Shown piece after piece: positions 22,701 to 32,138 of a DNA stretch of 53,371 nucleotides. The stretch is from Branchiostoma floridae (Eukaryota; Chordata; Leptocardii; Amphioxiformes; Branchiostomatidae), in assembly GCF_000003815.2 (NCBI RefSeq), contig NC_049982.1:14017505-14070875 (forward strand), given 5' to 3'. The notes under the pieces are model-generated. The model searched no databases. It was not told the DNA's origin and saw nothing but the letters and a program-made list of their open reading frames with translations. The translations under genes and the position numbers were made by a program. The first letter of the stretch is position 1; every line of letters starts with the position of its first letter.

Positions 22701-24830
22701 ACATGAAAGCTTGTGCCTCCAGGAAATCAATTGTCAGTAAGTGGAACACAGAACACATATCAGAGACAGTAGTTTTGTGTGAAACCATGCACAGGACAGG
22801 GTTTAATTAGTTTCTGACAACCAAGAACAAAGGCTGCAGATGGAATGCATGGCATGACCCATGAGATCATCGGGTGAAACCACAGTGGGGATGTGTTGTC
22901 TAGTTGTCCACAAAAACACTTTTGTCCACAAAGCTTGTGAAATTCACAGCCCTACTATATTCATATGCCAGATGACTTATTTAGCTTATGCTTTACCGTC
23001 CTCCTACTCAGTCCTACTCAGTAGGAGGGGCTGGTTTCTTCTTGGTTTTGCAAGCTGAGAGAAACAGTTGCAAAATCCCCGGCCCATTTTCCTTCATTTT
23101 CCAGGCAGCCACATTGGAACCCAGATGTTGTATTATGGAAAGTGTGAAAATGGCAAATCTACCTGCTTGTCTTCCTGTGAAAGTGCTGACCACCTGCTGC
23201 CAAGGAGTCTGGTCATCTCTGTGAAGGGAAGCTCAGGATGTTCCACCTTCAACTTCTCTCTTTGCTCTGTCAAATACAGCACATACCTGTGGAGGAAGGT
23301 ATACATATCACACCAGACATCTTTATTCAACTGAAGACAATTCATCACTAGATAAAGAAAATGCGTCCCATCATATACATATAGCAGGTAATACTCTGGC
23401 AGACATACCCTGTTACAGGTGCTTTGGGTGCATTACTGTCTCTTGTCTCCTTTTTCCTCTTCTTCCCTTTGGGCCACCCACCTTTCCTCTTCTGTGCAAG
23501 AACATGAATCACAGAGATCAATCAGCGCCACATCAACATATCATCACCATATCATTAGCTTGTTGGGAACATCATGCCTGAGCGTAGGTGGATCACAAAA
23601 TGTCTCTTATACCTTTTCATGGATACTATTGCAAGGTCAGGCCCTCATCACTATGACAACGCAGTGAATTCATACTGTATCCGGTCCAGTCTACATTGTA
23701 ATGGTAATGACATTCTTCACCCCCTGAGCTACCCATAGTGACCTGCGTTTCTCAGCATTCAATGGGATCTGTGTCTATGTCAGACACTTCAGACACTTGT
23801 GCTCAAGTCCAATAAATCTTAAGCTTTATTTATCTAGACACATCGATGAGGGATATACCGGTACACTTCATATCTTACCTTGGGTTCTTCATTTGTGGGT
23901 TGGTTGATCTGGTCCTGCTGTCCATCTAGAAGCTGTGCGGAGGCGCTGGACACCCCGCTGTCCTCAGATGACCCCCCGGTCAGCTGCTGGTGGATGTTCT
24001 CTACCTGGATACTGAGTAGGGTGGTGGGCTGGGTGCTGACGATCGATGTCTGGTTCAGCAACTGGGACTGACCTGTAACAGGACAGTTACATTTCTGTAT
24101 GTGTGCATGCATAATAATAATATAGATGAACAATGCTCGACTCAATAGATGGCTGATGTGATACCCAACACATACTAACTTATGAGTGTGCTGGTAGCAA
24201 TTTGGTACATGATAGTACGCATAGCATGTTAAAAGGTTGATTTGTGAAATTAGATTAGATTACGAGAAATTTTGACGGGATGTGTACGGGTTAATAAATA
24301 TACTGATGCAGGAGATAACACCCATTTCCAGGAAAACCCAATACCTACATGCACATATAAAGCACGGTTAGCTCAAGCATGTTAAACACTTTCGGTAGTG
24401 AGAACAGTCAACATCGTCTAGCTTTAATATTTTGGATGTCGGCAGAACAATTTATACACATGTCCAAGTAATAACAACAACGTATTTCAAGAAGTCCTTA
24501 TAACTAAGGCTCAATTTGAGTTAGCCTGGAAAGTTTTCTTCCAACAGCCTTATTAAGTTTCTATGATTGTCTCTGGAAAGTTACAGAGCAAGTTACCCAG
24601 CAGAGTTTCAAAACAACCCGAGCCCCCCTCCCACCCTGTGTACCACAACCGTACTGACTTGTTGCCTGTAACTCCGCAGTACCATCCGCCCCGGCAGCGA
24701 TGTGGTTCACAAATGACACGGGAACACAGATGAAGCCCCCGCCGTTGTGTTCTCCCTGTAGGTCTACTGATTTCTCCTGATCAGGCGACGAGAAAGAAGC
24801 TAACGTGAAGGTGCTAACTTCGTTCTCCAT
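19762..24830 (-). CDS. HMG20-like HMG-box protein with a U1-type zinc finger and coiled coil
   Basis: A chromatin protein; vertebrate HMG20A/B work with the LSD1-CoREST complex. Coding exons (minus): 24830-24659, 24072-23879, 23491-23409, 23286-23163, 22465-22339, 21607-21555, 20997-20892, 20663-20499, 20260-20169, 19881-19762; the phases agree throughout and sum to 1236 nt, 411 residues. A basic stretch KRKGGWPKGKKRKKE (123 on) leads into the HMG box: APVTGYVLYLTEQREKL, LPFTEMTRLLGSRWSALSQE, then KYLDAAEVDKRRYIEELKAY. Both the basic leader and the box follow HMG20A/B closely. Residues 259-281 form C-x2-C-x12-H-x5-H (YCKTCNQYF...HMYGKQH), a U1/matrin finger on its own exon. Residues about 290-395 are charged, likely coiled coil. 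The N-terminal 120 residues are Gln/Ser/Thr-rich and unordered. Confidence 0.9.
21263..21470. mobile_element. MITE with ACTGTAAATG inverted ends in an HMG20-like intron
   Basis: A 208-bp element begins ACTGTAAATG and ends CATTTACAGT. Subterminal words TTCGCGG (left) and CCGCGAA (right) continue the inverted repeat. It is non-coding, between the exons at 21555 and 20997. CGCGAA-rich palindromic MITEs of this kind are common in marine invertebrate genomes; the superfamily is not clear from this copy. Confidence 0.75.
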
Positions 24831-26844
24831 CTTCGAATCTACAACATCACAATGAGCGCATACAACCTTAATGTATTTCGTACAAGAAGGCTGTCACACA
24901 AGTTTTAGAATATATCACGATGAGATGAAAATGTAAGCGTTTTATGTACATATTTTTGCACGATTTTAGTATACTTTTGAAAGCAAACGCAGATAAAATA
25001 CACGTTATTCGCGTTTTTCTGTGCTCAGAGGTTATTTGCGGTCATTCGTGAACGGTGGCGGAGTAATGAGGTCATCTTGCGGAAAATGTTTTTATTGCAG
25101 AAAAGTTGACTGGATGAAGCCGACACTGAACTAGCTGCCTAGCTTAACGGCCCAGTTAGTCCTTCCTCTGAATGAGCTGATGTGTCAGTTCTCAGTTGTT
25201 ACGCAGGGGGCACCTAATTATTCATATGAAATTTATGGAATCCATGCGAGTTCTACGGAACTCGTATAACACTATATAACATGTACTGATCGTTACCCGG
25301 CAACATAGCTCCTGACCAAAGGTTCTATCCATTTTGTTCAAAACAATTACAAATTGAAAATGAATTTCACGTTGTCATAGAATGCTCTATGTATTTATAT
25401 CGTACGCAATACGTTATTCATATTCCGTCTAAATACTAAAGATTTCAAGATCTGACAGCTCTCATAGTGCCAAGATTGATAAATACATAAAATATTGCTT
25501 TGTAATTAGAAAAGAGAACGATAATTATATTTAGCCCCACCAATTGCATGAAAGCTTTCTTATTATCCTACAGAGATTAACCAGCAGAATTTTATAAAGA
25601 TTTATTCTGTATCACTTTTTGTAGTTTATAGTCGACCATACGAAAGCCACTGATCTTTTTGTGCTGGCAATAAAGCCTGGTATGGATTGTATGTAGAACC
25701 CACGTTCATTCAGTCAAACTCGTATGGATTACAGGTACCTCTGTTACAGGTGACAGATATCTCAGTAGGAGACACGGACGTTAAAATCGCCCAACAAATG
25801 TTTCCTTTCTCTGAATCGATAGTATTTCATACAATTTACCTAACATCTGTAGGTTCCGGTATCACTTCTCAGCAGTAGCCAGATAATGACGTGTGGGTGT
25901 TCGTCATATAAAAAGGCTGATATGTTCACTCGTGACTCACGACAGAAATGAGCAGGAAAGAGTATCCAAAAGGTAGACATTTGGAGAAGATTTGTGCCAT
26001 ATCCTCTTCTTCACACCAACGACACTCAATACGGCAATACAAGAAGGTGTCATATCATATAAGCTTGTATATCTGCTCACGAAGCTCTTTGAGTATCAAT
26101 CTAGTTCACAGATAATTTTTGTCTATTTGCTTGAAGAGATCGGTGTGGCACTGCACTCAAGCATTAGTAACTAATTTCTACAGTGCCACATACAAAGGAC
26201 AGACAGAAGGTAAAATGGTTTGTTATCCACTGTGTAGGGGGCGCGGTATTGGGGGGCAAACCCATCCCGCCGTCTGCAGATATTGTTCACTGGTATCACT
26301 CAGAAGTTGCTAAGAAATGGGGATAGATTTTCAAATAAACGGACTTTGTCTGGCTGTCTTAGTGTCCCATTTTGTGAAAGTCTGCACCAAGCCAGGAACA
26401 GATTTTAACGTACATTTTGTACATTTTATGATACGCTTATTACGTTTGTATAAGCAAAATCATGTATGCAATACATATTTAACCTATACAATACAAATTT
26501 TATGATAGGCTTGTTACTTGGAAAGAAATGGTACATACAAAATATAACGTTAATGATAATGCACGTTGGGTTACACAGAGCACGCAAACGAAAACATAGA
26601 AATTTGGACAAACTATCTTGATTTGTTGATTAAGCAATCGAGTACTTTTATACCCAAAACTATGATGCACATGTAGACATTCAGAAGACATTCAATAGCT
26701 GTGTTGTTCATGTATGTGTACGTTACTGATGTGTTTGAATAACAATCATTAATTCGCTTGCTCACAACAGATATTCAATAGCTATATTGTGTAGGTATTT
26801 TTTATGTGATTACGTGTATTTTTTTAATGCTTTTATTCCCCCAC

Positions 26845-27002
26845 ATTCAATCAATCACTCGCTCACTCACTTACTCAATCAATAACTCATTCATTAACGC
26901 TTTCATTCATTCATTCACTCGAGATCACTCACTCACTCACTTTCTCACTCACTTTCTCACTCACTTTCTCACTCACTTTCTCACTCACTCACTCCGTCAG
27001 CT
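26845..27002. repeat. TCAC-rich simple repeat
   Basis: Degenerate CTCA/TTCA repeats become a regular TCACTTTCTCAC array at about 26935-26995. Open frames across it are not genes. Confidence 0.9.
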
Positions 27003-27231
27003 CGCTCGCACTATTTGATGAATTAATTCTTTTAAAAGTTAAATGCTAAACTTCAGATCAGAATAAACCTACAGAATACATGGAACTGTATATGTGTTAT
27101 TGCCACAACACAGTCGCCAAAGGGCGGATGCCATCTTAGTTTCCGTGCCTTTACTTGCCTTCGGACCGTGCCATTCACAGAATGAGGGGAACCATACTCT
27201 CCAAGCAGAGGTTTAGGCTCCGGCTGTTTTT

Positions 27232-27331
27232 NNNNNNNNNNNNNNNNNNNNNNNNNNNNNNNNNNNNNNNNNNNNNNNNNNNNNNNNNNNNNNNNNNNNN
27301 NNNNNNNNNNNNNNNNNNNNNNNNNNNNNNN
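27232..27331. other. Assembly gap (100 N)
   Basis: Exactly 100 N, a conventional gap size, so the true length is unknown. It lies about 70 bases upstream of the TATA-like site of QRFP-like gene A and removes part of that promoter. Confidence 0.99.
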
Positions 27332-27397
27332 GTAGGGAACCACACGTGTAAGCCGTAGGCGGTACGGAAGTAACATTACTGTTCACACAAAAAGAGC

Positions 27398-27405
27398 TTT
27401 AAAAG
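27398..27405 (+). promoter_or_regulatory. TATA-like site of QRFP-like gene A
   Basis: TTTAAAAG lies upstream of the non-coding first exon (from about 27425 to the donor GTGCAG|GTCAGT at 27529). It occupies the same place as TTTATAAAG in gene B, with matching sequence (GGGAC..., CTCAGAACCTCT) between the TATA box and exon in both. Confidence 0.65.
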
Positions 27406-27823
27406 GAGAGGGACAGGCCGTTTCACTCAGAACCTCTTCTAGGGAGGAACTGCCCCTACTCTGCTGCCATCTGTAGGCAAAACGGTCATCTTCTGTGGGT
27501 GGACCAGTGGCAATTTACAAGTGCAGGTCAGTACTTTTTCTTCTCCTTTTCACCCGATTCAAATAGTCTCAGGTTTGGCCTACTGTTGTTATATATCAGT
27601 CTTGGAGAAGGAATATCCAAAAGCCGGTGGCATCTTTCCTGGACGGTAAATTAGCCTAGTACACATTGATGCCAGAAAGGTACAGCGTCAGTTAGACATG
27701 TCCTTAGTGCTGAAAGGTATTCAGTCATCCAAGTTGGGTGGATTTAATCGTGACCTTTAAATCACTTTTAATTGCAGACATCATTACCAATTTTTGACGT
27801 GTAAATTTTCCCATTACAGCAAA

Positions 27824-28276
27824 ATGTCTCGGATGCTAGCCGTGCTGTTAGCGGTCCTGGTGACCACGGCCGCGACGACCAACCCGTCTCCCCACCGCCT
27901 GGCCCGCCGCTCCGCCCCGTCCGAGGACGAGGTCCGCCTGCAGAGGCGAGCCAACCTTATGGCGCTCCTAGAAGACGACGACAATGGCGCTAGTGAGGCC
28001 ACTGACACACCAGTACTGGGTCTGAGTCTCACAGAGGAGGAAGCCGACGCATTGGTGAAGTGCCTCGTAGACCCGGTAGGCGGCCTTCGGGGACAACTAC
28101 ACACTGGTGGTGGCTTTCACAGGCCACGCTCAGGCCGGGGGGAACGAGGGGACCGGGAGAAGAAGGCTTTAGATTTGTCCAGTCTTGCCCAATCGCTTCG
28201 GACGATGGGCTCGAGGAAGGCCGGGATCATCCTTCGCTTCGGAAAGAGGGACGAAGACGAGGGGGGAGAACACTAG
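27824..28276 (+). CDS. QRFP-like RFamide precursor A (ends in ILRFamide)
   Basis: A secreted neuropeptide precursor of 150 residues. A non-coding exon ends at about 27529; the coding exon opens at acceptor CCATTACAG|CAAAATG. I chose M at 27824 because the in-frame ATG at 27794 is intronic. Residues 1-20 form the signal peptide. Basic sites ARR (27-29) and QRR (40-42) bound SAPSEDEVRLQRR. A KK at 113-114 starts a 25-residue peptide (115-139) ending AGIILRF, then GKR for amidation and cleavage. Inner RK at 131-132 could free AGIILRF-amide. The 25-residue length, position and LSSLAQSL core match gene B and the 26RFa/QRFP pattern, but the ending departs from GGFxFRF. AATAAA at 28556-28561 is the likely poly(A) signal. 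Confidence 0.88.
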   Translation: MSRMLAVLLAVLVTTAATTNPSPHRLARRSAPSEDEVRLQRRANLMALLEDDDNGASEATDTPVLGLSLTEEEADALVKCLVDPVGGLRGQLHTGGGFHRPRSGRGERGDREKKALDLSSLAQSLRTMGSRKAGIILRFGKRDEDEGGEH

Positions 28277-29879
28277 TCTTGCGGCCAATATCTAAGCTTT
28301 CTGTTCACTAAATACGGAGAGAGATTACGTACAAACATATGCACGGCTCGTTCTCTGCCAAGATGAATAATTGAAATTAATAAGTGCATAATTTGATGAC
28401 TGGAATTGTGAAGCGCATTATCGGCAGAAGATAATTTCAGTAGAGACAACATTGTCTGGATTGTACAACAGTAGAAATAGATATGTCCTCGTCCATATCA
28501 TTTAATGGCTTTTCAGCCTCAGAATAAGGTCAGAGATCACATAGAACCTGTGCTGAATAAATGACTAGAATGGTAACAATAACGCCTGGTCAGTTGCGTT
28601 TGTGTGTGCATGCACTTGGGCATAAAAGATGAATTCCCTGCATAAGCCAAGAACTCACACATATATTACAGGGCTTTCTTGTTTGTTAGATTATGAATTG
28701 CCTAATTGGAGTCATCGTGTTTCAGCCATCCCCTCATTATCAGCGTGAAGTTTAGATACCCGAGTGTTCGTCACAAAATGACATACGCTCGCACGACATA
28801 TCAACACGATAAATCAGTTCGTGACTCAGCAGAAAGGCGGGAAAGATTATTCTACATGGTGACCTTATTGAAAGTGTCTGTGCCATATCAGTTTCTTCAC
28901 ACTGACACTCAAATTGAATTGTCGGTACACGAACCTGACATATCATACAAGATAGTGCCGACGATAGCCCCTGGGTTATTTTTCATACACGTCGTTGGTA
29001 TCCTGTAGCCGATTGTCTTGCGCCTTCCGCTTGCTTCAGCTACAAACAATTGGTTTGGACAAGCATGACGCGTCGACGTCACTAGTCTAGTATTTTCCCC
29101 GATGGTATCTCGGCACGTCTTTGTCGAAGTAACGTTACACATGGAACATAAAATATGTCTTTACTTACTTACTGCTTTCATATTCATCATTTATATTATT
29201 ACACCGAATTAACGGACATGGTATCCACGCAATCTAAAAGACGTTGCAATTACAGAGCTTACGCGGAGGTTGGTCTTTTCATGTGTTTCGATAAGCTATA
29301 TTCATCTGTTGAGATATGGAGCATGTTAGGTAGAGCTCAAAACACTCGTTTACATATAATTCATACTCATTTACACAACATTGTACTTTACCAATGTATT
29401 CAAACATTACATGCCAATTTGAGCACTGTCATTGGAAGAAAAGTCAACGTGATTCCGGAGAAAGCTTTTGCGGCTTGACAACGGGCTCGCTGTTTTTTCC
29501 ACCCGGTCCATCGTAACTGATACCAGACGACTCAACTAAGTTTTAATCTAATTTGTAATTTTTGTAAATAAAACCAGGTGTTGACGTGCAAGAAGGACGG
29601 AAAGGGCGGTCCCCTCTTCCTTAGTTTCATGACTTCATGCGTAGTAGGAAGGTGTCAACGCTTCATTTGGAAGTGGGTGAAAGAAAAATCAACAAATGCT
29701 GTATTGTTTCTGCATTTTTGTGTATTTTGATAAATAGGAAAAACCATGTAGGGTATCTTTTTCTCCCCGAAGGATTAAAATTAATTTTGATTTTACAGTA
29801 TCTGACAAGCACGAACTGCCTATCCCTCGGTAACGTACAGCACACAATGGTCACACCAGATACGTGGGCGGCGCGAGGG
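28277..29879. other. Spacer between the tandem QRFP-like genes
   Basis: It begins with the gene A 3' UTR, which shares the block ATTGTACAACAGTA with the gene B 3' UTR. About 28.81-28.92 kb resembles 25.92-26.03 kb upstream of gene A, so the duplicated unit includes over 1 kb of upstream DNA. Open frames at 28706-29008 and 29155-29478 show no domain and are not called. Confidence 0.55.
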
Positions 29880-29887
29880 TGACGTCA
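29880..29887 (+). promoter_or_regulatory. cAMP response element upstream of QRFP-like gene B
   Basis: A full palindromic TGACGTCA lies 18 bases before the TATA box at 29906-29915. CREB/ATF factors bind this word. Gene A has no such word between its gap and TATA site, though the gap hides part of its promoter. Confidence 0.6.
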
Positions 29888-29905
29888 CAAGGATGCATAC
29901 ACGGC

Positions 29906-29915
29906 TTTTATAAAG
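29906..29915 (+). promoter_or_regulatory. TATA box of QRFP-like gene B
   Basis: TTTTATAAAG stands about 25 bases before the region homologous to the gene A first exon (CTCAGAACCTCT). The non-coding exon ends at about 30020 with the donor ATGTACAG|GTGAGA. Confidence 0.75.
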
Positions 29916-30244
29916 AAAGGGACCGAAGCTTTAGCTCAGAACCTCTGCTAGAGAAGCTCTATCCACAGCTGCATAGAGACGCATAGCTGGTATTGGTGGC
30001 TCAGTAGTTAACATGTACAGGTGAGAGTTTGTTTCTTTTCTTTGCGTTAAGATTGAGAAACTTCTGTTTCAACTGTATGTTTAGAGAGATCAATGCATCT
30101 TGTCATGTTAAGGTTTTGGACATGTCCTTAGTGCTGAAAGGCATTCACTTTGGAAGTAGAAGATAAAGGGATTCAGAATTACTCTCGAGGCTCACAACTT
30201 TGCCAGGATTGATTTGTCGTACCAATTTTCATGTTAACAGTGAA

Positions 30245-30676
30245 ATGTCCCGGATACTAGCCGTGCTGTTGGCGGTCCTGGTGACCACGGCAGCGACGGC
30301 CAACCTTCCGTCTCCCCACCGCCTGGCCCGCCGCTCCGCCCCGTCCGAGGACGAGGTCCGCATGCAGAGACGAGCTAACCTACTGGCGCTCCTGGAAGAC
30401 GACGACAACGAAACTCGCGAACCCTCTGAGGCTCAAGGCGCGGGACTCTCAAAGGAGGAAGCTGAGGCATTGGTGAAGTACCTGCAGGAACCGGTAGGGG
30501 GCCTTCGGCGACCGGCTGTTAATGTGTACAGGCCTGACGTGGAGGAGGTGGAGCGGGAGAAGAAGACCACCCGGCTGCTGTCCTGGGCAGCTGAGATGCT
30601 CCGCATGATGTCGACCAAGGGAGGTTTTCAGTTCCGCTTCGGGAAGAGGGAAGCGGCCGAGGGAAAGGAACGCTAA
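30245..30676 (+). CDS. QRFP (26RFa)-like RFamide precursor B
   Basis: A secreted neuropeptide precursor of 143 residues. The coding exon opens at acceptor TGTTAACAG|TGAAATG. Residues 1-20 form the signal peptide and are nearly identical to gene A. The middle has LARR and QRR basic sites and a DDDN acidic patch. KK at 106-107 is followed by a 25-residue peptide (108-132) ending KGGFQFRF, then GKR for amidation and release. The vertebrate QRFP end is GGFSFRF-amide, so this is a close match with one change. Vertebrate 26RFa acts on QRFPR, a class A GPCR; a QRFP-type peptide has been reported from amphioxus. AATAAA at 30847-30852 is the likely poly(A) signal. Confidence 0.93.
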   Translation: MSRILAVLLAVLVTTAATANLPSPHRLARRSAPSEDEVRMQRRANLLALLEDDDNETREPSEAQGAGLSKEEAEALVKYLQEPVGGLRRPAVNVYRPDVEEVEREKKTTRLLSWAAEMLRMMSTKGGFQFRFGKREAAEGKER

Positions 30677-30927
30677 TGTTACATTTACCATTGTTTGTTC
30701 AAGGTACAGATTAGGAATAATGGAGGGCATAACTTGCCAGGATGTAGCTTTAATCAAGAAAGCTTTTGTCTGCATTGTACAACAGTACAATGGTGTCCAG
30801 ATGAAATTCAACCCTAAGAGGGATAGGTTACAAGGAAGCTGTGACCAATAAAACACCCGGAATGATAGTGAAAAGCTGTACGTGTCGTTAATGTGTGGTC
30901 GACTTGCTAGTTCACCTGTGTGTGTGC

Positions 30928-30948
30928 GAGAGGAGAGAGAGAGAGAGC

Positions 30949-31010
<62 letters not shown>
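30928..31010. repeat. (GA)n microsatellite
   Basis: GAGA repeats with three GCGA interruptions, just downstream of the gene B poly(A) signal. Confidence 0.97.
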
Positions 31011-31011
<1 letters not shown>

Positions 31012-31111
31012 GTTCTTGTGATATAAATGGACATGTGCGTCTCCCCCAAACACAGGGTACACCCTTCTGTGGAAACGGGCGATGCAATTATTTCGGATGT
31101 AGCTGCGCCGA

Positions 31112-31232
31112 GTGTGTGTGTGTGTGTGTGTTCGTGTGTGTGTGTGTTCGTGTGTGTATGTGTGTGTGTGTGTGTGTGTGCGCGCGCGGGCGTGTGTGTG
31201 AGTTGTTGTGTGTGTCTGTGTGTGTGCGCACG
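31112..31232. repeat. (GT)n microsatellite
   Basis: GTGT array with GTTCGT and CGCGCG interruptions. No gene is supported between it and the myosin light chain gene. Confidence 0.97.
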
Positions 31233-32138
31233 TACGTTTTTTTATATATTTAGATATGTGGAGAATGGAGTCCAGATGAAGTGAAGCTATCGCGATTCCA
31301 AAACATTTACTTAGTAACATACAGACCGGAGAACTGAGTATGTTTCCGTTCCCTCTCAGACTTCAGATACCAGTAGTAAAATGATCGTGGTTTTATTCTT
31401 TCTAATGTGATGAGTCGAGGATGATACCGCAGGTAACAATCATGCTCCAGGTATCATGTAGACGACAACTCGGTGATAATTACGTGATGGCGTTGTTGTC
31501 ATTTGATCTTAACACACTGACGCCATTGGCGTCACCATGCCTTATCTCAGTTTCATAGATTATTTCGACTTCTATTTCACCACGGATTTGATGTAAACTT
31601 TGAGAAATTCAAACTTATACAACGTGATAACAACTCTCAAGGTGCCCACTAAATATCAAAGGGTTTATTTGACTTCCATGACAACGCTCTCGTCTGCAAA
31701 TGACGAGTAAGACAATGTGGTGTTCAACTTAAACAAACTGCAAATTACACCAGTTTATCTACATCAGATCACGTCTGTGTCGCTAGGGTACAAGAAAACA
31801 ATTCGGATATCTCAATAAACCTCATGTTATCTTAAAGGCGACAGATGCTAAAGGACACAAAAATGTTTGAAATCAAGCCCCTCAGGGTTGATTATACCCC
31901 ATACATGGTTTTCCAGTACGTAAGGACACTGCTATAGCGTCTGGCGTAATTTTTTATCACCAGCTGTCAACGAAACAGAATTTGTTTGGTTCTTTGAACA
32001 ATGATGTCTCAGCATAGCGAACCTCAGAACTAAAAACGATCTGACTGGTCTAGAATTGGCATAAAACTTCTCACAAACGATAACAGTTCTTATCTTCCTT
32101 CTTCTAGCTCCCTGCGTCCCTCTCGTGCCGTGAGCCTG

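Larger units (their letters stand above)
24831..27340. other. Intergenic space between divergent HMG20-like and QRFP-like A genes
   Basis: It should hold the promoter of the minus-strand HMG20-like gene near 24.9-25.1 kb. A stretch at about 25.92-26.03 kb resembles 28.81-28.92 kb (CGTGACTCA, CAGAAA, TGTGCCATATC, TTCTTCACAC, GACACTCAA in the same order), marking the left part of the QRFP-locus duplication. A TCAC-rich array and an assembly gap lie near the right end. No exon is seen. Confidence 0.55.

Noticed and set aside
27053-27376. Open frames crossing the run of N
   Set aside because: They only stay open because N has no stops.
27794-27823. Earlier in-frame ATG for QRFP-like gene A
   Set aside because: It lies before the acceptor CCATTACAG and would spoil the signal peptide; the start at 27824 matches gene B.
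30200-30244. Longer start for QRFP-like gene B
   Set aside because: The sequence before TGTTAACAG is intron; the gene A and B coding starts align at MSR.
30449-31320. Long open frames through the GA and GT arrays, and the 212-codon frame antisense to QRFP-like gene B
   Set aside because: Simple-repeat artefacts and a shadow of a GC-rich coding exon.
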